Assembly: GCF_003610915.1 (NCBI RefSeq)
Contig: NZ_NSDJ01000001.1
Location: 2,232,001 to 2,296,000, forward strand
Source of the DNA: Rahnella variigena
Lineage (GTDB): Bacteria; Pseudomonadota; Gammaproteobacteria; Enterobacterales; Enterobacteriaceae
Direction: 5' to 3'
Length of the DNA stretch: 64,000 nt
The stretch's first letter is position 1. Each line of letters starts with the position of its first letter. Under the pieces are notes generated by a model, which was not told the DNA's origin, searched no databases, and was given only the letters and a program-made list of their open reading frames with translations. Below are positions 33,263 to 43,269 of the stretch, piece by piece. The translations under genes and the position numbers were made by a program.

Positions 33263-34882
33263 TCAGGCGGCGCGATGGCGGCCGGGTATGGCGTCAATCA
33301 GCTGGCGGGTGTAATCGCTGGAAGGCAGGGCAAAAACGTCTTCCACGTCGCCGGAATCCACCTGCTGTCCCCGGTTTAACACCGAGACGCTGTGCGAGAT
33401 TTGCCGGACGGTTGCCAGATCGTGCGAGATAAACAAATAGGTCAGGCCGAGTGAATCCTGTAACTGTGAAAGCAACGTCAGGATTTGCGCCTGCACGGTG
33501 ACGTCGAGCGCCGACGTCGCTTCATCAAGGATCAGCACTTTCGGCTCTAAAATTAATGCGCGCGCAATCGCCACCCGCTGGCGCTGTCCGCCGGACAGTT
33601 CACGCGGTTTGCGGCTGAGTAATTCTTCCGGCAGCGCCACGCGGCGGGCGATATCCAGCACCCGTTCACGGCGCACGGCAGCGGGAATCTTTTCGAAATT
33701 CAGCAGCGGTTCTTCGATCACTTTGAACAGCGTTTGTGACGGATCGAGTGAAGCGAACGGGTTCTGATACACCAGCTGGATTTTCCTGCGCAGCTGACGC
33801 AGGGCTTCGCCTTTCAGGCGCGTGATGTCTTCGCCGTCAATCAGCACGCGTCCGCTGTCCGGTTTCTGAAAACCGAGCAGAATGCGCGCCAGCGTGGTTT
33901 TGCCGGAGCCGGATTCGCCGACCAGCGAATGCGTGGTACCGCGCGGAATACTAAATGACACATGATCTACAGCGCGGAACGCCGCCTGGTTTTTGCCCCC
34001 CAGCGTGAAATCATGGGTGATGTTTTCGACCACCAGCACCGGAGATTCCGCCGTGCGAAGTTGCGCACGGTGACGGCCGGAAAGGGCAGGGACATCGGCG
34101 AACAGCTGGCGGGTGTAATCACTTTTCGGCGCATCCAGCACCTCGCGGGTGATGCCCTGTTCCTGCACTTTGCCGTGACGGAATACCAGTAACCGGTCGG
34201 CGCGTTCAGCGGCAATCGCCAGGTCATGCGTCACCAGCAACACGGCCGTACCGAATTCACGGCGCAGTTCGTCGATCAGATCCAGAATGCGTTTTTGCAC
34301 CGTGACATCCAGTGCGCTGGTTGGCTCATCGGCGATGATCAGCGCCGGTTGCAGCGCAATTGCGATGGCAATTAAAACGCGCTGTTTCATGCCGCCGGAA
34401 AGTTCATGCGGATACTGTTTAGCCCGCTGCTCAGGATGTGACAGGCCAACGCGGGAAAGCAGCTCCACCACGCGGGCGTCGCGCTGCACACGCGGCAGTC
34501 GCTGATGGATATCAAGAATTTCCGCCACCTGCGAACCGATGGTTTTCACCGGATCCAGCGAACTGGTCGGATCCTGCGGTATCAGGCTGATGCGCGCGCC
34601 GCGCAGGGCATCCAGACGGCGCTGCGACCACTGGCTGATGTCCGTGCCGTTCAGGCGAATTTCGCCCTGTTCGATATGGCCGTTTTCCGCCAGCAGGCCA
34701 ATAATCGCCTGTGCGGTGGTGGTTTTCCCTGAGCCGGATTCGCCGACCAGCGCCAGCACTTCTCCGGCGTTAATCGTAAACGATACGTTATGCACCACCG
34801 GTTTGCCGTCGTAGGCAATTGACACGTTTTCCAGTTCGAGAACCGGCGGAGCCTCATGCGTAAAAGTGGCCTGTGCGTTCAT
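33263..34882 (-). CDS. Oligopeptide-type ABC transporter ATPase with two fused domains
   Basis: From ATG 34882, with GGAG upstream, the protein has 539 residues. It is a DppD-DppF style fusion: Walker A GESGSGKTTTAQ and signature LSGGMKQRVLIA in the first half, GESGSGKTTLARI and LSGGQRQRVAIARAL in the second. The frame is open to 34969 inside the permease gene. The ATG overlaps the permease stop by four bases. It drives import with the two permeases encoded just upstream. Confidence 0.88.
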   Translation of the reverse strand: MNAQATFTHEAPPVLELENVSIAYDGKPVVHNVSFTINAGEVLALVGESGSGKTTTAQAIIGLLAENGHIEQGEIRLNGTDISQWSQRRLDALRGARISLIPQDPTSSLDPVKTIGSQVAEILDIHQRLPRVQRDARVVELLSRVGLSHPEQRAKQYPHELSGGMKQRVLIAIAIALQPALIIADEPTSALDVTVQKRILDLIDELRREFGTAVLLVTHDLAIAAERADRLLVFRHGKVQEQGITREVLDAPKSDYTRQLFADVPALSGRHRAQLRTAESPVLVVENITHDFTLGGKNQAAFRAVDHVSFSIPRGTTHSLVGESGSGKTTLARILLGFQKPDSGRVLIDGEDITRLKGEALRQLRRKIQLVYQNPFASLDPSQTLFKVIEEPLLNFEKIPAAVRRERVLDIARRVALPEELLSRKPRELSGGQRQRVAIARALILEPKVLILDEATSALDVTVQAQILTLLSQLQDSLGLTYLFISHDLATVRQISHSVSVLNRGQQVDSGDVEDVFALPSSDYTRQLIDAIPGRHRAA

Positions 34883-35742
34883 CGCGTTCTCCTGCGTAAT
34901 GACTGGCTGATGCGGTTGGCCGAAAGCACCACTAACACCACGACCACGCCGGGGAATGTGGTCAGCCACCAGGCGGTGGAAATGTAGTTACGGCCTTCGG
35001 CAATCAGTAAACCCCATTCCGGCGTCGGCGGCGGTGTGCCGTAACCGAGAAAACTCAGGGTGGAAATCGCCAGGATCGCGCTGCCGAATTGCAGTGCGGA
35101 AAAGGCAATCACCGAGGTCAGCGAGTTGGGCAAAATGTGTCGCCACAAAACAGAGAAGAAAGAACCGCCGCTGCCATAAGCGGCTTCGACGTAATCGCTG
35201 TGACGCACCAGCACCACTTCAGCACGTGCCAGTCTGGCGAAGTTAGCAACCGACGTCACACCGACGGCAATCGCCGCATGAACCGTGCCGAAACCAAGCA
35301 AAATAATCACGCTCAGCGACAGCAGCAGGCCGGGGATGGACAGCAATACGTCGTTGATGCGCATGACAATGGCATCCACCAGACCGCCGCTGGCACCGGC
35401 TGCGAGACCAAGTGCGGTACCGAATACCAGCCCGAGCGCCACGGCGACCAGCGCGCCGGAAAGTGAATGCGATGCGCCGTAGACAATACGCGCGTACACA
35501 TCGCGGCCAAGCTGATCCGTGCCCAGCCAGTGTCCGGCCTGCGGCGCAAGACGCTGTGCACCCGCAATCCCTTCGGTGCCGCTGTAATCCGTAAATAAAC
35601 CAGGCGCAATCGCCCACAAAATGACGGTCGCCATCACCAGCCACGCAAGGATTAATCCCGGTTGCAGGCGGGCCGGTTTCCAGCGGCGGCGCTGTGTGAG
35701 CGGTAATGAAAGCGTGCTTTTGCCAAGCGGTAAGCTGCTCAT
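34879..35742 (-). CDS. Oligopeptide-type ABC permease (DppC-like)
   Basis: The 287-residue protein has six hydrophobic segments and the N-terminal extension typical of DppC. GTDQLGRDVYARIVYGASHSL and the coupling loop LVRHSDYVEAAYGSGGSFFSVLWRHILPNSL are diagnostic. It overlaps the preceding permease and following ATPase genes by four bases each. Confidence 0.88.
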   Translation of the reverse strand: MSSLPLGKSTLSLPLTQRRRWKPARLQPGLILAWLVMATVILWAIAPGLFTDYSGTEGIAGAQRLAPQAGHWLGTDQLGRDVYARIVYGASHSLSGALVAVALGLVFGTALGLAAGASGGLVDAIVMRINDVLLSIPGLLLSLSVIILLGFGTVHAAIAVGVTSVANFARLARAEVVLVRHSDYVEAAYGSGGSFFSVLWRHILPNSLTSVIAFSALQFGSAILAISTLSFLGYGTPPPTPEWGLLIAEGRNYISTAWWLTTFPGVVVVLVVLSANRISQSLRRRTR

Positions 35743-36698
35743 GCGGTGGCTCCCCGTGAGTTTTTAGAAGCAGAAGCTTTAAGGCGCGGATCGAGAAGCG
35801 GATACAGCAAATCGACCAGTAAATTGATGCCGACAAAGGCGGCGGCGGAAATCACCACAATCGCCTGCAATACCGCGACATCCTGATTATTGACTGCCTG
35901 CTGGGTCAGTTGTCCGAGGCCGTTAAGACCGAAGACAGTTTCGGTGATCAGTGCTCCCGCAATCAGTTCGCCAAACAGCAAACCGGCAATGGTAAGCGCC
36001 GGAAGCAGGGCGTTGCGCGCCACATGTCGCCACAATACGCCGCTGCGGCTGGCGCCTTTGGCACGGGCGACGGCGACGAACGGTTGTGTTTGCACCTGAT
36101 CAATGCTGCGGATGAGGATCTGCGCCAGCGGCGCGGAAATCGGCACCGCCAGCGTGATAATCGGCAAAATCAGCCCGACCCATTCGCCCGGATTGATCAC
36201 CGGGATCCAGCGCAGGTGGAACGAAAAGAACTGAATCAGCGCGATGCCCAGCCAGAAGGTGGGAATGGAAATAAACAGCGACGGCACTGCCTGTAAGGCA
36301 TTTTTCAGCCAGCCGAAATGCAGCAGGCTGGAAAGAAATGCCAGCGCAAAGGCCACCACGGCGGCCAGTGCGAAACCAATCAGTGCCAGACGCAGCGTCG
36401 GCGGAAAGTTGCTGCTGAGTAATTCGGTGACCGGTACGCCAGCCTGAATCGAATAGCCCAGATCCCCGCGCAGGAAATTACCCAGCGTATGCAGATATTG
36501 TTGCCAGACCGGCACATCGGCGCCGTACGCAGCGCGCATATCGGCAATCTGCGCCGGGCTTAATCCCATGTCCGGGTTCTGGAATTTAATCAGAATCGCG
36601 TCGCCGGGGAGCACCTGCAGCAGGATGAAGGAGACGGTAAACGCCGCCCACAGCACCAGCAATGCCTGCCCGAATCGACCGCTTACGTATCGGCTCAT
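35739..36698 (-). CDS. Oligopeptide-type ABC permease (DppB-like)
   Basis: ATG 36698 (MSRYVSGRFGQALLVLW) follows GGGAG. The 319 residues show the DppB plan: LLQVLPGDAI near residue 25, a periplasmic loop, six helices and the coupling loop RAKGASRSGVLWRHVARNALLPALT. The start lies 16 bases after the binding-protein stop, within one operon. Confidence 0.88.
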   Translation of the reverse strand: MSRYVSGRFGQALLVLWAAFTVSFILLQVLPGDAILIKFQNPDMGLSPAQIADMRAAYGADVPVWQQYLHTLGNFLRGDLGYSIQAGVPVTELLSSNFPPTLRLALIGFALAAVVAFALAFLSSLLHFGWLKNALQAVPSLFISIPTFWLGIALIQFFSFHLRWIPVINPGEWVGLILPIITLAVPISAPLAQILIRSIDQVQTQPFVAVARAKGASRSGVLWRHVARNALLPALTIAGLLFGELIAGALITETVFGLNGLGQLTQQAVNNQDVAVLQAIVVISAAAFVGINLLVDLLYPLLDPRLKASASKNSRGATA

Positions 36699-36714
36699 GA
36701 TTGACTCCCGTCTG

Positions 36715-38355
36715 TTAATGCTTTTCCAGCCATGCGCCGTAGAAGCTCGGACGCCCGACCGCTTCAAAGCTCACGCCTTTGAAATATGGCGCACCGGCAA
36801 ACACCTGCGGCTCTTCGAAAATGGGAATCACGTATGCCTGATCGAGCAGGTAGTTCTGCACGTCGCCGGTCAGTGCCAGACGTTTTTTCGGATCGACTTC
36901 GGCAGAGATTGCAGTCAGCAGATCGTTAAGTTTGTCGTCGCGGAAGCTTTTCACTTTGCTGCTCAGGCCACCTTTTTGCAGCAGCGCATCGCGGTTAGTC
37001 GGGTAGAAGGAGCTTTTGATCACGTCCGGATCGGCACGTCCGACTTCCACCACGTTGGCCGGGGTTTTCTCGGGATCGAGGTTATCCGCCACGCGGCTGC
37101 CCGCATCGCCCGCCAGAATATTCAGCTTCGCGCCGACCTGGCTCCATTGCTGGGACACCAGCTGCAACACTTCTTTGTTCTGCGGCTGTGGCAGGGATTC
37201 ATAAATAGTCAGCGACAGCGTTTTGCCGTCTTTCTGACGAATGCCGTTCGGGCCCGGTTTCCAGCCCGCTTCATCCAGCAGCTTTTTGGACAGCGTCGGG
37301 TCGTAAGTCAGTTTGTTACTCAGATCGACATAACCGGCCGCCGTTTTGGCAATCACAGACGTGGCCTGCGGATAGTTTGGCGAGAACAGCGTGTCGACAA
37401 CCTGTTTGCTGTTGGTGGCGTGCAGCAGCGCCTGACGCACTTTCAGATCCGACACCAGCGCGTTGTCCGGGCGGAACGAAATGCTGTCGTTAACGCCTTT
37501 GGTCGGCGCGGCATAAATCGGGAAGTTCTGGTCTTTGGCCTGTTTCTCGTCATAGGCCTGAACCTGACGGATGAAATCAGCCTGACCCGCCAGCAGCGCG
37601 CCGATACGCACGCTGTCTTCGCCGGTGACGATCACTTTGATGCCGTCAAGATTGGCGCGACCCTGCTGTTTGAGATTTTTCGGCCCCCAGTTGTAATCCT
37701 TCCGCGCCGTCAGATCGACTTCACGTCCCAGCGTTTCTTTGCTGACCACAAACGGGCCGGAACCGATGATATGCGTGGCGTCGCCCAGGGCATCAAAGTT
37801 ACGATCCAGCGTGCTCAGCGACACCAGACCGGAGCCAATCGTCGCGGTGCCCTGCAGGAAACCCGGCGAGGATTTTTTGAAATAGAACTTCACGGTCAGC
37901 GGATCAACCACTTCGCTGTGGTCGTAATTGTTGATGACTTCGGAAACCGGCAGGTGATGCTCTTTATTGCCCAGACCGTAAGTATCAAAGTTTTTTGCGA
38001 CCGCGCTGGCGTCCAGCGGCGTGCCGTCGGAGAAGGTCACGCCCGGACGCAGCTTGAATGTGTATTCGGTTTTATCGGCATTGAAAGACCAGGATTCGGC
38101 GATCCAAGGCTCAATCTCCAGCGTCTTCGGATTCTGATAGGTCAGTTTATCGGTGATCTGATTCAGTATGCCGCCGTTGGGATAGAAGCCGCCTGCGGGC
38201 GGATACAGGTTGGTGTGCGCTTGTTGCTCGAGATAAATCAGGGTGCCGCCCTGAACCGGTGTGCCGTCAGCGGCGATGGCGGAAAACGTGCTGGTGAGAA
38301 GTGCCCCTAAAGCCAGTGCGCGGGTAACCGCGTTAATCCGGCGAATGTTCTTCAT
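36715..38355 (-). CDS. ABC substrate-binding protein, SBP_bac_5 type
   Basis: The 546 residues have a signal peptide of about 29 residues ending AIAA, followed by the family-5 peptide/nickel binding fold (LEPWIAESWSFNADKTEYTFKLRPGVTFSDGTPLDASAVAKNF; IIGSGPFVVSKETLGREVDL). It resembles the KPN_01854-type family that accompanies luciferase-like monooxygenases. It is the first gene of a seven-gene minus-strand operon: binding protein, two permeases, ATPase, monooxygenase, CMD/AhpD and VOC proteins. The ligand is not evident. The long opposite-strand frame across it is a shadow. Confidence 0.87.
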   Translation of the reverse strand: MKNIRRINAVTRALALGALLTSTFSAIAADGTPVQGGTLIYLEQQAHTNLYPPAGGFYPNGGILNQITDKLTYQNPKTLEIEPWIAESWSFNADKTEYTFKLRPGVTFSDGTPLDASAVAKNFDTYGLGNKEHHLPVSEVINNYDHSEVVDPLTVKFYFKKSSPGFLQGTATIGSGLVSLSTLDRNFDALGDATHIIGSGPFVVSKETLGREVDLTARKDYNWGPKNLKQQGRANLDGIKVIVTGEDSVRIGALLAGQADFIRQVQAYDEKQAKDQNFPIYAAPTKGVNDSISFRPDNALVSDLKVRQALLHATNSKQVVDTLFSPNYPQATSVIAKTAAGYVDLSNKLTYDPTLSKKLLDEAGWKPGPNGIRQKDGKTLSLTIYESLPQPQNKEVLQLVSQQWSQVGAKLNILAGDAGSRVADNLDPEKTPANVVEVGRADPDVIKSSFYPTNRDALLQKGGLSSKVKSFRDDKLNDLLTAISAEVDPKKRLALTGDVQNYLLDQAYVIPIFEEPQVFAGAPYFKGVSFEAVGRPSFYGAWLEKH

Positions 38356-38404
38356 CGTTAAACCCTTTTTCTTATTTGGTGTGATGGCAGGTGAATGACT
38401 TATG

Positions 38405-38417
38405 CGTTCTTAGAACG
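38405..38417. promoter_or_regulatory. Palindrome upstream of the seven-gene operon
   Basis: CGTTCT-T-AGAACG is a 6-bp-arm inverted repeat located 50 bases before the binding-protein start. It is a candidate operator for the operon; the regulator is unknown. Confidence 0.4.
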
Positions 38418-38520
38418 AAAGTGCTGAGCCCATAACAAACCAATTTAAGGGGGAGGTGAACGAAGGAATTTTGCAATCGTTAGCTGGAAACGGCATTAGG
38501 GAAAATGGGCGGGAGGCAGA

Positions 38521-38570
38521 AAGAAAAAAACCAGCGGCTAATCCGGACGGGTGGACCGGATAACCGCTGG
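38521..38570 (-). terminator. Terminator of the rut operon
   Basis: A long hairpin pairs CCAGCGG (38531-38537) with CCGCTGG (38564-38570), extended by ATCCGG/CCGGAT inside, and is followed on the minus strand by TTTTTTTCTT. It lies 41 bases after the rutG stop. Confidence 0.88.
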
Positions 38571-38610
38571 CGATCATCAAAAATGATGAGCTAAGGAGAA
38601 ACTGAGGTCG

Positions 38611-39957
38611 TCAGTGATCTTTTAATGCAGCTTCTGTGCCAGTTTTTATTTCAGGCTGTGTTTTTACCTGTTTGCTGCGGCTCAGGAAGGCATTCAGCAA
38701 AATCGCACCGAAGGTCGCCGTGCCAATGCCGCCCATGCTGAAACCGCCCAGGCTCAGGGTAAAGTTGCCTGCGCCCAGTACCAGCGTGACCGCCACCATG
38801 ATCAGATTGCCGTTAAGTCCCAGATCCACCTGATTTTGTACCCAGATACGCGCACCGGCCACGGCGATTAATCCAAACACCACAATCGACGCGCCACCGA
38901 GTACCGGCCCCGGAATGGTGTGGATCAGTGCACCAAATTTGGGCGAGAAGCCCAACACGATGGCAACGAGGGCGGCGGCGACAAAAATCAGCGTGGAGTA
39001 GATTTTAGTCACGGCCATCACGCCGATGTTTTCTGCGTAGGTGGTGACGCCGGTACCGCCCGCCGAGGCGGAAAGTAAGGTCGCCAGACCGTCACCGACA
39101 AAGGCGCGACCCATGTAGGGATCCAGGTTTTTGCCGGTCATGCCAGCCACCGCTTTAATGTGGCCGAGGTTTTCCGCCACCAGAATCACCGCCACCGGTG
39201 CAATCATCAGCATGGCGTGAGAGCTGAATACCGGCGTGGTGATGGCCGGCACGCCAAACCATGGCGCTTGTGCCACAGCGCTGAAATCCACCGGAGTACC
39301 GAGTCCGAGTCCGTTAGTGATCACCATGTAAATCAGATATGCCGCCACCAGCCCGAGCAGCAGCAAAAGACGCTGCACCAGACCGCGGGTGAACACCGCC
39401 ACTGAGCCGATACACAGCACGGTCATCACCGCCATCCAGCTGTCGAATGAAGAAGCCGATACGCTGTTAATGGCAATCGGCGCGAGGTTCAGGCCGATCG
39501 CCATCACCACCGCACCGGTGACGACCGGCGGCATCAGGCGTTCAATCCAGCGCGTGCCGACCGCCATCACCACAAAACCGATCAGCGTATAAACCACGCC
39601 GCAGGCAATAATACCGCCCAGCGCCACGCCGATATTCGGGTTGGCGCCGTGGCCGCTGTAGCCGGTCACCGCGATCACCAGCCCGACAAACGCAGCGCTG
39701 GAACCGAGATAACTGGGCACACGCCCGCCGACGACCAGGAAGAACAGCAGGGTACCGATGCCCGACATCAAAATCGCCATGTTGGCGTCAAAACCCATCA
39801 GCAAGGGCATTAAGACGGTGGCACCAAACATTGCCACCGTATGTTGCAGCCCCATGATCACTGTCGATCCGAACGGCAGTCGTTCATCCGGTGCGATCAC
39901 CGCGCCATCCAGATTGCCTTCTCTTTTACGCCATTGTGGAAACCAGGTATTTGCCAT
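38611..39957 (-). CDS. rutG: Pyrimidine permease RutG
   Basis: The 448-residue NCS2-family uracil/xanthine permease has about 14 hydrophobic segments: MGLQHTVAMFGATVLMPLLMGF near the start, SGIGTLLFFLVVGGRVPSYLGSSAAF after, and the substrate motif VAENLGHIKAVAGMTGKNLDPY in the middle. RutG brings uracil or thymine across the inner membrane for the Rut pathway. Last gene of rutABCDEFG. Confidence 0.93.
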   Translation of the reverse strand: MANTWFPQWRKREGNLDGAVIAPDERLPFGSTVIMGLQHTVAMFGATVLMPLLMGFDANMAILMSGIGTLLFFLVVGGRVPSYLGSSAAFVGLVIAVTGYSGHGANPNIGVALGGIIACGVVYTLIGFVVMAVGTRWIERLMPPVVTGAVVMAIGLNLAPIAINSVSASSFDSWMAVMTVLCIGSVAVFTRGLVQRLLLLLGLVAAYLIYMVITNGLGLGTPVDFSAVAQAPWFGVPAITTPVFSSHAMLMIAPVAVILVAENLGHIKAVAGMTGKNLDPYMGRAFVGDGLATLLSASAGGTGVTTYAENIGVMAVTKIYSTLIFVAAALVAIVLGFSPKFGALIHTIPGPVLGGASIVVFGLIAVAGARIWVQNQVDLGLNGNLIMVAVTLVLGAGNFTLSLGGFSMGGIGTATFGAILLNAFLSRSKQVKTQPEIKTGTEAALKDH

Positions 39958-39991
39958 GCACGACCCTTACTAAGTTGAGAGGATTGAGTTA

Positions 39992-40615
39992 TCAGGCTAT
40001 CTGACGCATCAGCGGGTGATAGCGCCGGTCGAAATACACCAGTCCGTGGCTGTCGTCGTTGCGTCGCAATGCAACGGCTTCACAAATCAGGATGTCATGG
40101 GTGCCGACGCGGGTGATTTGTGTGACTTTGCAGTCAAACGACACCAGCGCGTCGGTGAGGATGGGCGAACCCGTGGCGAGACGCGCCCATTCGGCGGCAT
40201 CAAAGCGTTGTTCCATTGGCGTTTTTCCGCCGAATAAATTGGACAGTGACTCATGACAATCAGCCAGCGTGTTTACGCACAGCACCTGATTTTGCGTAAA
40301 CGCTGAATGCACGGATGCTGAGCGGTTCAGGCACACCAGCAATGTCGGCGGCGTATCGGTCACGCTGCACACTGCAGAGGCGGTGAAACCTGCACGTCCG
40401 CCGGGGCCGTCGGTAGTGATGATATTGACGGCAGAACCAAGCCGCGCCATCGCATCGCGATACTCTTGTTTTTCAACGGCGGCTTGTTTCTCCACAGCGG
40501 CTTGTTTCTCAACGGCGGCTTGTTTCTCGACAGTGGCTTGTTTTTCAACAGCGACTTGTTTCTCAACGACGGGCATATCGGTCGCAGACAATGTGGCGTT
40601 CAGGGTGGATTGCAT
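39992..40615 (-). CDS. rutF: Flavin reductase RutF with a repeated N-terminal extension
   Basis: The C-terminal 160 residues match E. coli RutF ([65 protein letters not shown]). RutF reduces FMN with NADH for the RutA monooxygenase. Before this lies an extension of about 45 residues holding six VEKQ units, absent from the 164-residue E. coli protein. ATG 40615 is chosen because GAGG is eight bases upstream; ATG 40621 is only two bases from it. Conserved catalytic regions are intact. Confidence 0.9.
   Translation of the reverse strand: MQSTLNATLSATDMPVVEKQVAVEKQATVEKQAAVEKQAAVEKQAAVEKQEYRDAMARLGSAVNIITTDGPGGRAGFTASAVCSVTDTPPTLLVCLNRSASVHSAFTQNQVLCVNTLADCHESLSNLFGGKTPMEQRFDAAEWARLATGSPILTDALVSFDCKVTQITRVGTHDILICEAVALRRNDDSHGLVYFDRRYHPLMRQIA
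40466..40567 (-). repeat. 18-bp tandem repeats coding VEKQ units in rutF
   Basis: Six units of 18 bases (the last partial) encode V-E-K-Q followed by VA, AT, AA, AA, AA. The copies differ by one or two bases. The unit length is a multiple of three, so gain or loss changes the linker length without shifting the frame. Confidence 0.85.
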
Positions 40616-40646
40616 GGTCATGTCCTCAGAATTTATTCAGTGATGC

Positions 40647-41237
40647 TTACAGCACACGGCAGGCGCGGTTGAAATCAAGGCGCGGCGCACGGGGATACAC
40701 TTTGCTGCTGTCGCCGTAACCGATGTTGATCAGAAAATTAGATTTCCAGCCTTCCTGCGCCAGAAACGTTTCATCGACCCTGACATTGTCAAAACCGGAC
40801 ATTGCGCCGGTGTCCAGGCCGAGCGAGCGACAGGCCATGATCAGATACGCGGCCTGCAAACTGCTGTTGCGAAACGCCGTATCCTGCGCCAGTTGCGGGC
40901 TGGAGGTGAACCACGAACGGGCATCGCCGGACGGATACAGTTCGGGCAGCAATTCGTAGAATTCCGGGTCCCAGGCAATGATCGCCGTCACCGGTGCGGT
41001 CATCGTTTTTTTCAGATTGCCGCCCGAAAGCGCAGGAGCCAGTTTTTCTTTCGCTTCCTGACTCTGTATAAACACGATGCGCACCGGGCTGCAGTTGGCC
41101 GAGGTCGGGCCCATGCGCGCCAGTTCGTAAATCGTTCTCAGCTGTTCGCCGGTCACCGGTTTATCCAGCCAGCCATTGTGGGTGCGGGCTTCGGTGAATA
41201 AAGTCGCCAGTGCGTTGGCGGTTAATGCTTCGGCCAT
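40647..41237 (-). CDS. rutE: Malonic semialdehyde reductase RutE
   Basis: This 196-residue nitroreductase-fold flavoprotein carries [50 protein letters not shown] and [16 protein letters not shown]. In the Rut pathway it reduces malonic semialdehyde to 3-hydroxypropionate, removing a toxic product. Its start lies 16 bases inside the end of rutD. Confidence 0.92.
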   Translation of the reverse strand: MAEALTANALATLFTEARTHNGWLDKPVTGEQLRTIYELARMGPTSANCSPVRIVFIQSQEAKEKLAPALSGGNLKKTMTAPVTAIIAWDPEFYELLPELYPSGDARSWFTSSPQLAQDTAFRNSSLQAAYLIMACRSLGLDTGAMSGFDNVRVDETFLAQEGWKSNFLINIGYGDSSKVYPRAPRLDFNRACRVL

Positions 41238-42061
41238 GATGTCTCCGTGGGCAGGTGACCGGACGGCGTAGCGGGCGCTTGCGCTGAATGCCGCCGCAGC
41301 CAGTCCAGTAAAATCGGGTTAAAGGTTTCCGGGTCGGTCACGCTCATGGCATGGCCGCCGTACAGCATTTGTGTGTGTTCGCCCTGGGGCAGGCGGGAAG
41401 CCAGATCCACCGACCGCGACCACGGCACCAGCAAATCGTCTTTAGCGCTGAAGGCCAGCGTCGGGGCAATCACCTGACCCAGGCTGTCCGTCAGGTCCGA
41501 ATCCATCAGCGCCTGCAAACGGTGCAGCAGGTTTTCCATCCCCTGAAAATGCGCCACCTGATGCTGGCGCTCTTCCTGCAATAACGCCTCATGTTCAGAA
41601 AGCCAGTCACCCGGATACAGAAACAGCGGTTGCGCCTGCACATAGGCATCCACGCCGCTGTTGAGCAGCAGATTCTGCCGCACTTCAAAACAGCGCCGCG
41701 TCTGGCTGTCGAGCTTCGTCCAGCCGTTAATCACCACCAGACTTTGCAGCAATGCCGGATATCGCAGGGCAAGATGCAGGCCGATAATGCCGCCGAGAGC
41801 GTGACCGACCAGATGACAGCGGCTGATTTCCAGCTCGTTGAGCATGCCTGCCAGCTCATCGGCCATGTCTTCCATGCGGTAACCGGCGGGCACCGTGCCC
41901 TGACTGATGCCGGTACCGTGCTGATCGTAAACCACTACGCGAAAATGTTCCGCGAGCATCGCCAGCTGTGGCTGCCAGAAGCCGCCGGAACCGCCGAGGC
42001 CGGAAGAAAGTACGACGGTTTCTGCATCAGCATTTTTCTTACCCAGTATCTTGTAATACAT
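41222..42061 (-). CDS. rutD: Putative aminoacrylate hydrolase RutD
   Basis: The 279-residue alpha/beta hydrolase contains [17 protein letters not shown], the nucleophile-elbow region LVGHALGG (serine replaced by alanine, as in E. coli RutD) and [13 protein letters not shown] with the family histidine. It is thought to speed release of ammonia from aminoacrylate or carbamate. It lies between rutC and rutE. Confidence 0.92.
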   Translation of the reverse strand: MYYKILGKKNADAETVVLSSGLGGSGGFWQPQLAMLAEHFRVVVYDQHGTGISQGTVPAGYRMEDMADELAGMLNELEISRCHLVGHALGGIIGLHLALRYPALLQSLVVINGWTKLDSQTRRCFEVRQNLLLNSGVDAYVQAQPLFLYPGDWLSEHEALLQEERQHQVAHFQGMENLLHRLQALMDSDLTDSLGQVIAPTLAFSAKDDLLVPWSRSVDLASRLPQGEHTQMLYGGHAMSVTDPETFNPILLDWLRRHSAQAPATPSGHLPTETSWPKH

Positions 42062-42103
42062 GCTGCTACCTCAGGGAGTTCAGGACAGGTTCCATCGCAC
42101 GGA

Positions 42104-42490
42104 TTATTTGCCGATATGGGCGATGGACGCGATTTCGATCAGCGCATCCGGTTTCACCAGCCCGCACTGAATGCAGAAACGTGCTGGTTTTTCTCCCGGA
42201 AAATATTCGGCATACACCTGATTCACTGCGCCGTAATTTGCCCAGTCGGTGATGAAAATCGAGTTCATGGTGACGTCATCCATGGTGCCGCCTGCGGTTT
42301 CGATCACGCTTTTGATGATCTCCAGCACATGACGGGTTTGCGCGGCGGCATCGCCGACATGCACCACGTTATTATCTTTATCAAACGGCAGGGTGCCGGA
42401 AACATACACCACGCCATCGGCGAGAGTGCCCGGAACAAAAGGTGCCAGCGGAACGCCGCTGCCAGCCGGAATAATGGCGCTTTTAGGCAT
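42104..42490 (-). CDS. rutC: Aminoacrylate deaminase RutC (RidA family)
   Basis: The 128-residue RidA/YjgF-type protein shows [41 protein letters not shown] and a C-terminal region with [20 protein letters not shown]. It acts on the enamine intermediate of uracil breakdown. Its length and motifs match E. coli RutC. Confidence 0.93.
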   Translation of the reverse strand: MPKSAIIPAGSGVPLAPFVPGTLADGVVYVSGTLPFDKDNNVVHVGDAAAQTRHVLEIIKSVIETAGGTMDDVTMNSIFITDWANYGAVNQVYAEYFPGEKPARFCIQCGLVKPDALIEIASIAHIGK

Positions 42491-42516
42491 GGTTAATCGT
42501 CCTTTTCAGAAAGCGG

Positions 42517-43269
42517 TCAGGCCGCGTTTTGTTCAGTGTTGTAGCCTACGGCGTCGCAGAAATTGCGCACGCTGGAGACCCAGCCAAAGAAGGTTTCGAT
42601 GTTATAAATCGCGGCTTTTTGCGCGAATTCCGGTCCGGCCTGATGGGTGGCGTCTTCCAGCACTACGCCGAAATATTCCAGAAAGAACCCGTCGCGCAGC
42701 GTGGATTCGACGCACACGTTGGTGGCGATGCCGGTGAAGACCAGATGATGAATACCGTAACTGCGCAGCAGGCTGTCGAGCTGGGTATTGAAGAAGCCGC
42801 TGTAGCGCGGTTTGGGCAACACAATGTCGCCAGGTTGCGGCTGAAGTTCGTCGACCAGTTCATAATCCCAGTCGCCTTTCGCCAGCAGTTTACCCATCAG
42901 TTCCGGGCGCTTGCGCATAGTTTTCAGTGCGTTGGATTTATGGAAGTTCGGCGAACCGGCACCGCCAGCTTCGACATACTGGTTGTCCCAGCCGTTCTGG
43001 AAGAAAATCACTTTGATACCGGCGGCACGGGCGGCAGCAATCGCCACTTTGATATTGGCAATCACCGGCGCGGTGGCGGAAACGTCAAAGCCCGCCAGAT
43101 CCAGATAACCGCCCTGTGAGGCATAGGCGTTTTGCATATCCACCACGATCAGCGCCGTTTGTTGCGGCGTGAAAGCAATGGCTTCAGGACGTGCTGTGAG
43201 GATCGTTTCCTCGCCGGTATTTTGGGGTTCACGGCGGACCACAGTTTGATTCTCAACGACGTTCATCAT
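42517..43269 (-). CDS. rutB: Ureidoacrylate amidohydrolase RutB
   Basis: The 250-residue isochorismatase-fold enzyme has catalytic Asp in [12 protein letters not shown], Lys in [15 protein letters not shown] and Cys in [17 protein letters not shown]. It hydrolyses ureidoacrylate peracid to aminoacrylate, CO2 and ammonia. Its start overlaps the rutA stop by four bases. Confidence 0.94.
   Translation of the reverse strand: MMNVVENQTVVRREPQNTGEETILTARPEAIAFTPQQTALIVVDMQNAYASQGGYLDLAGFDVSATAPVIANIKVAIAAARAAGIKVIFFQNGWDNQYVEAGGAGSPNFHKSNALKTMRKRPELMGKLLAKGDWDYELVDELQPQPGDIVLPKPRYSGFFNTQLDSLLRSYGIHHLVFTGIATNVCVESTLRDGFFLEYFGVVLEDATHQAGPEFAQKAAIYNIETFFGWVSSVRNFCDAVGYNTEQNAA

Noticed and set aside
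36568..38310. 580-codon frame on the plus strand
   Set aside because: It lies opposite the binding-protein and permease genes, has no start signal and reads as histidine/arginine-rich shadow sequence of GC-rich coding DNA.
41591..42496. 301-codon plus-strand frame across rutD and rutC
   Set aside because: It is a shadow of two well-identified rut genes.
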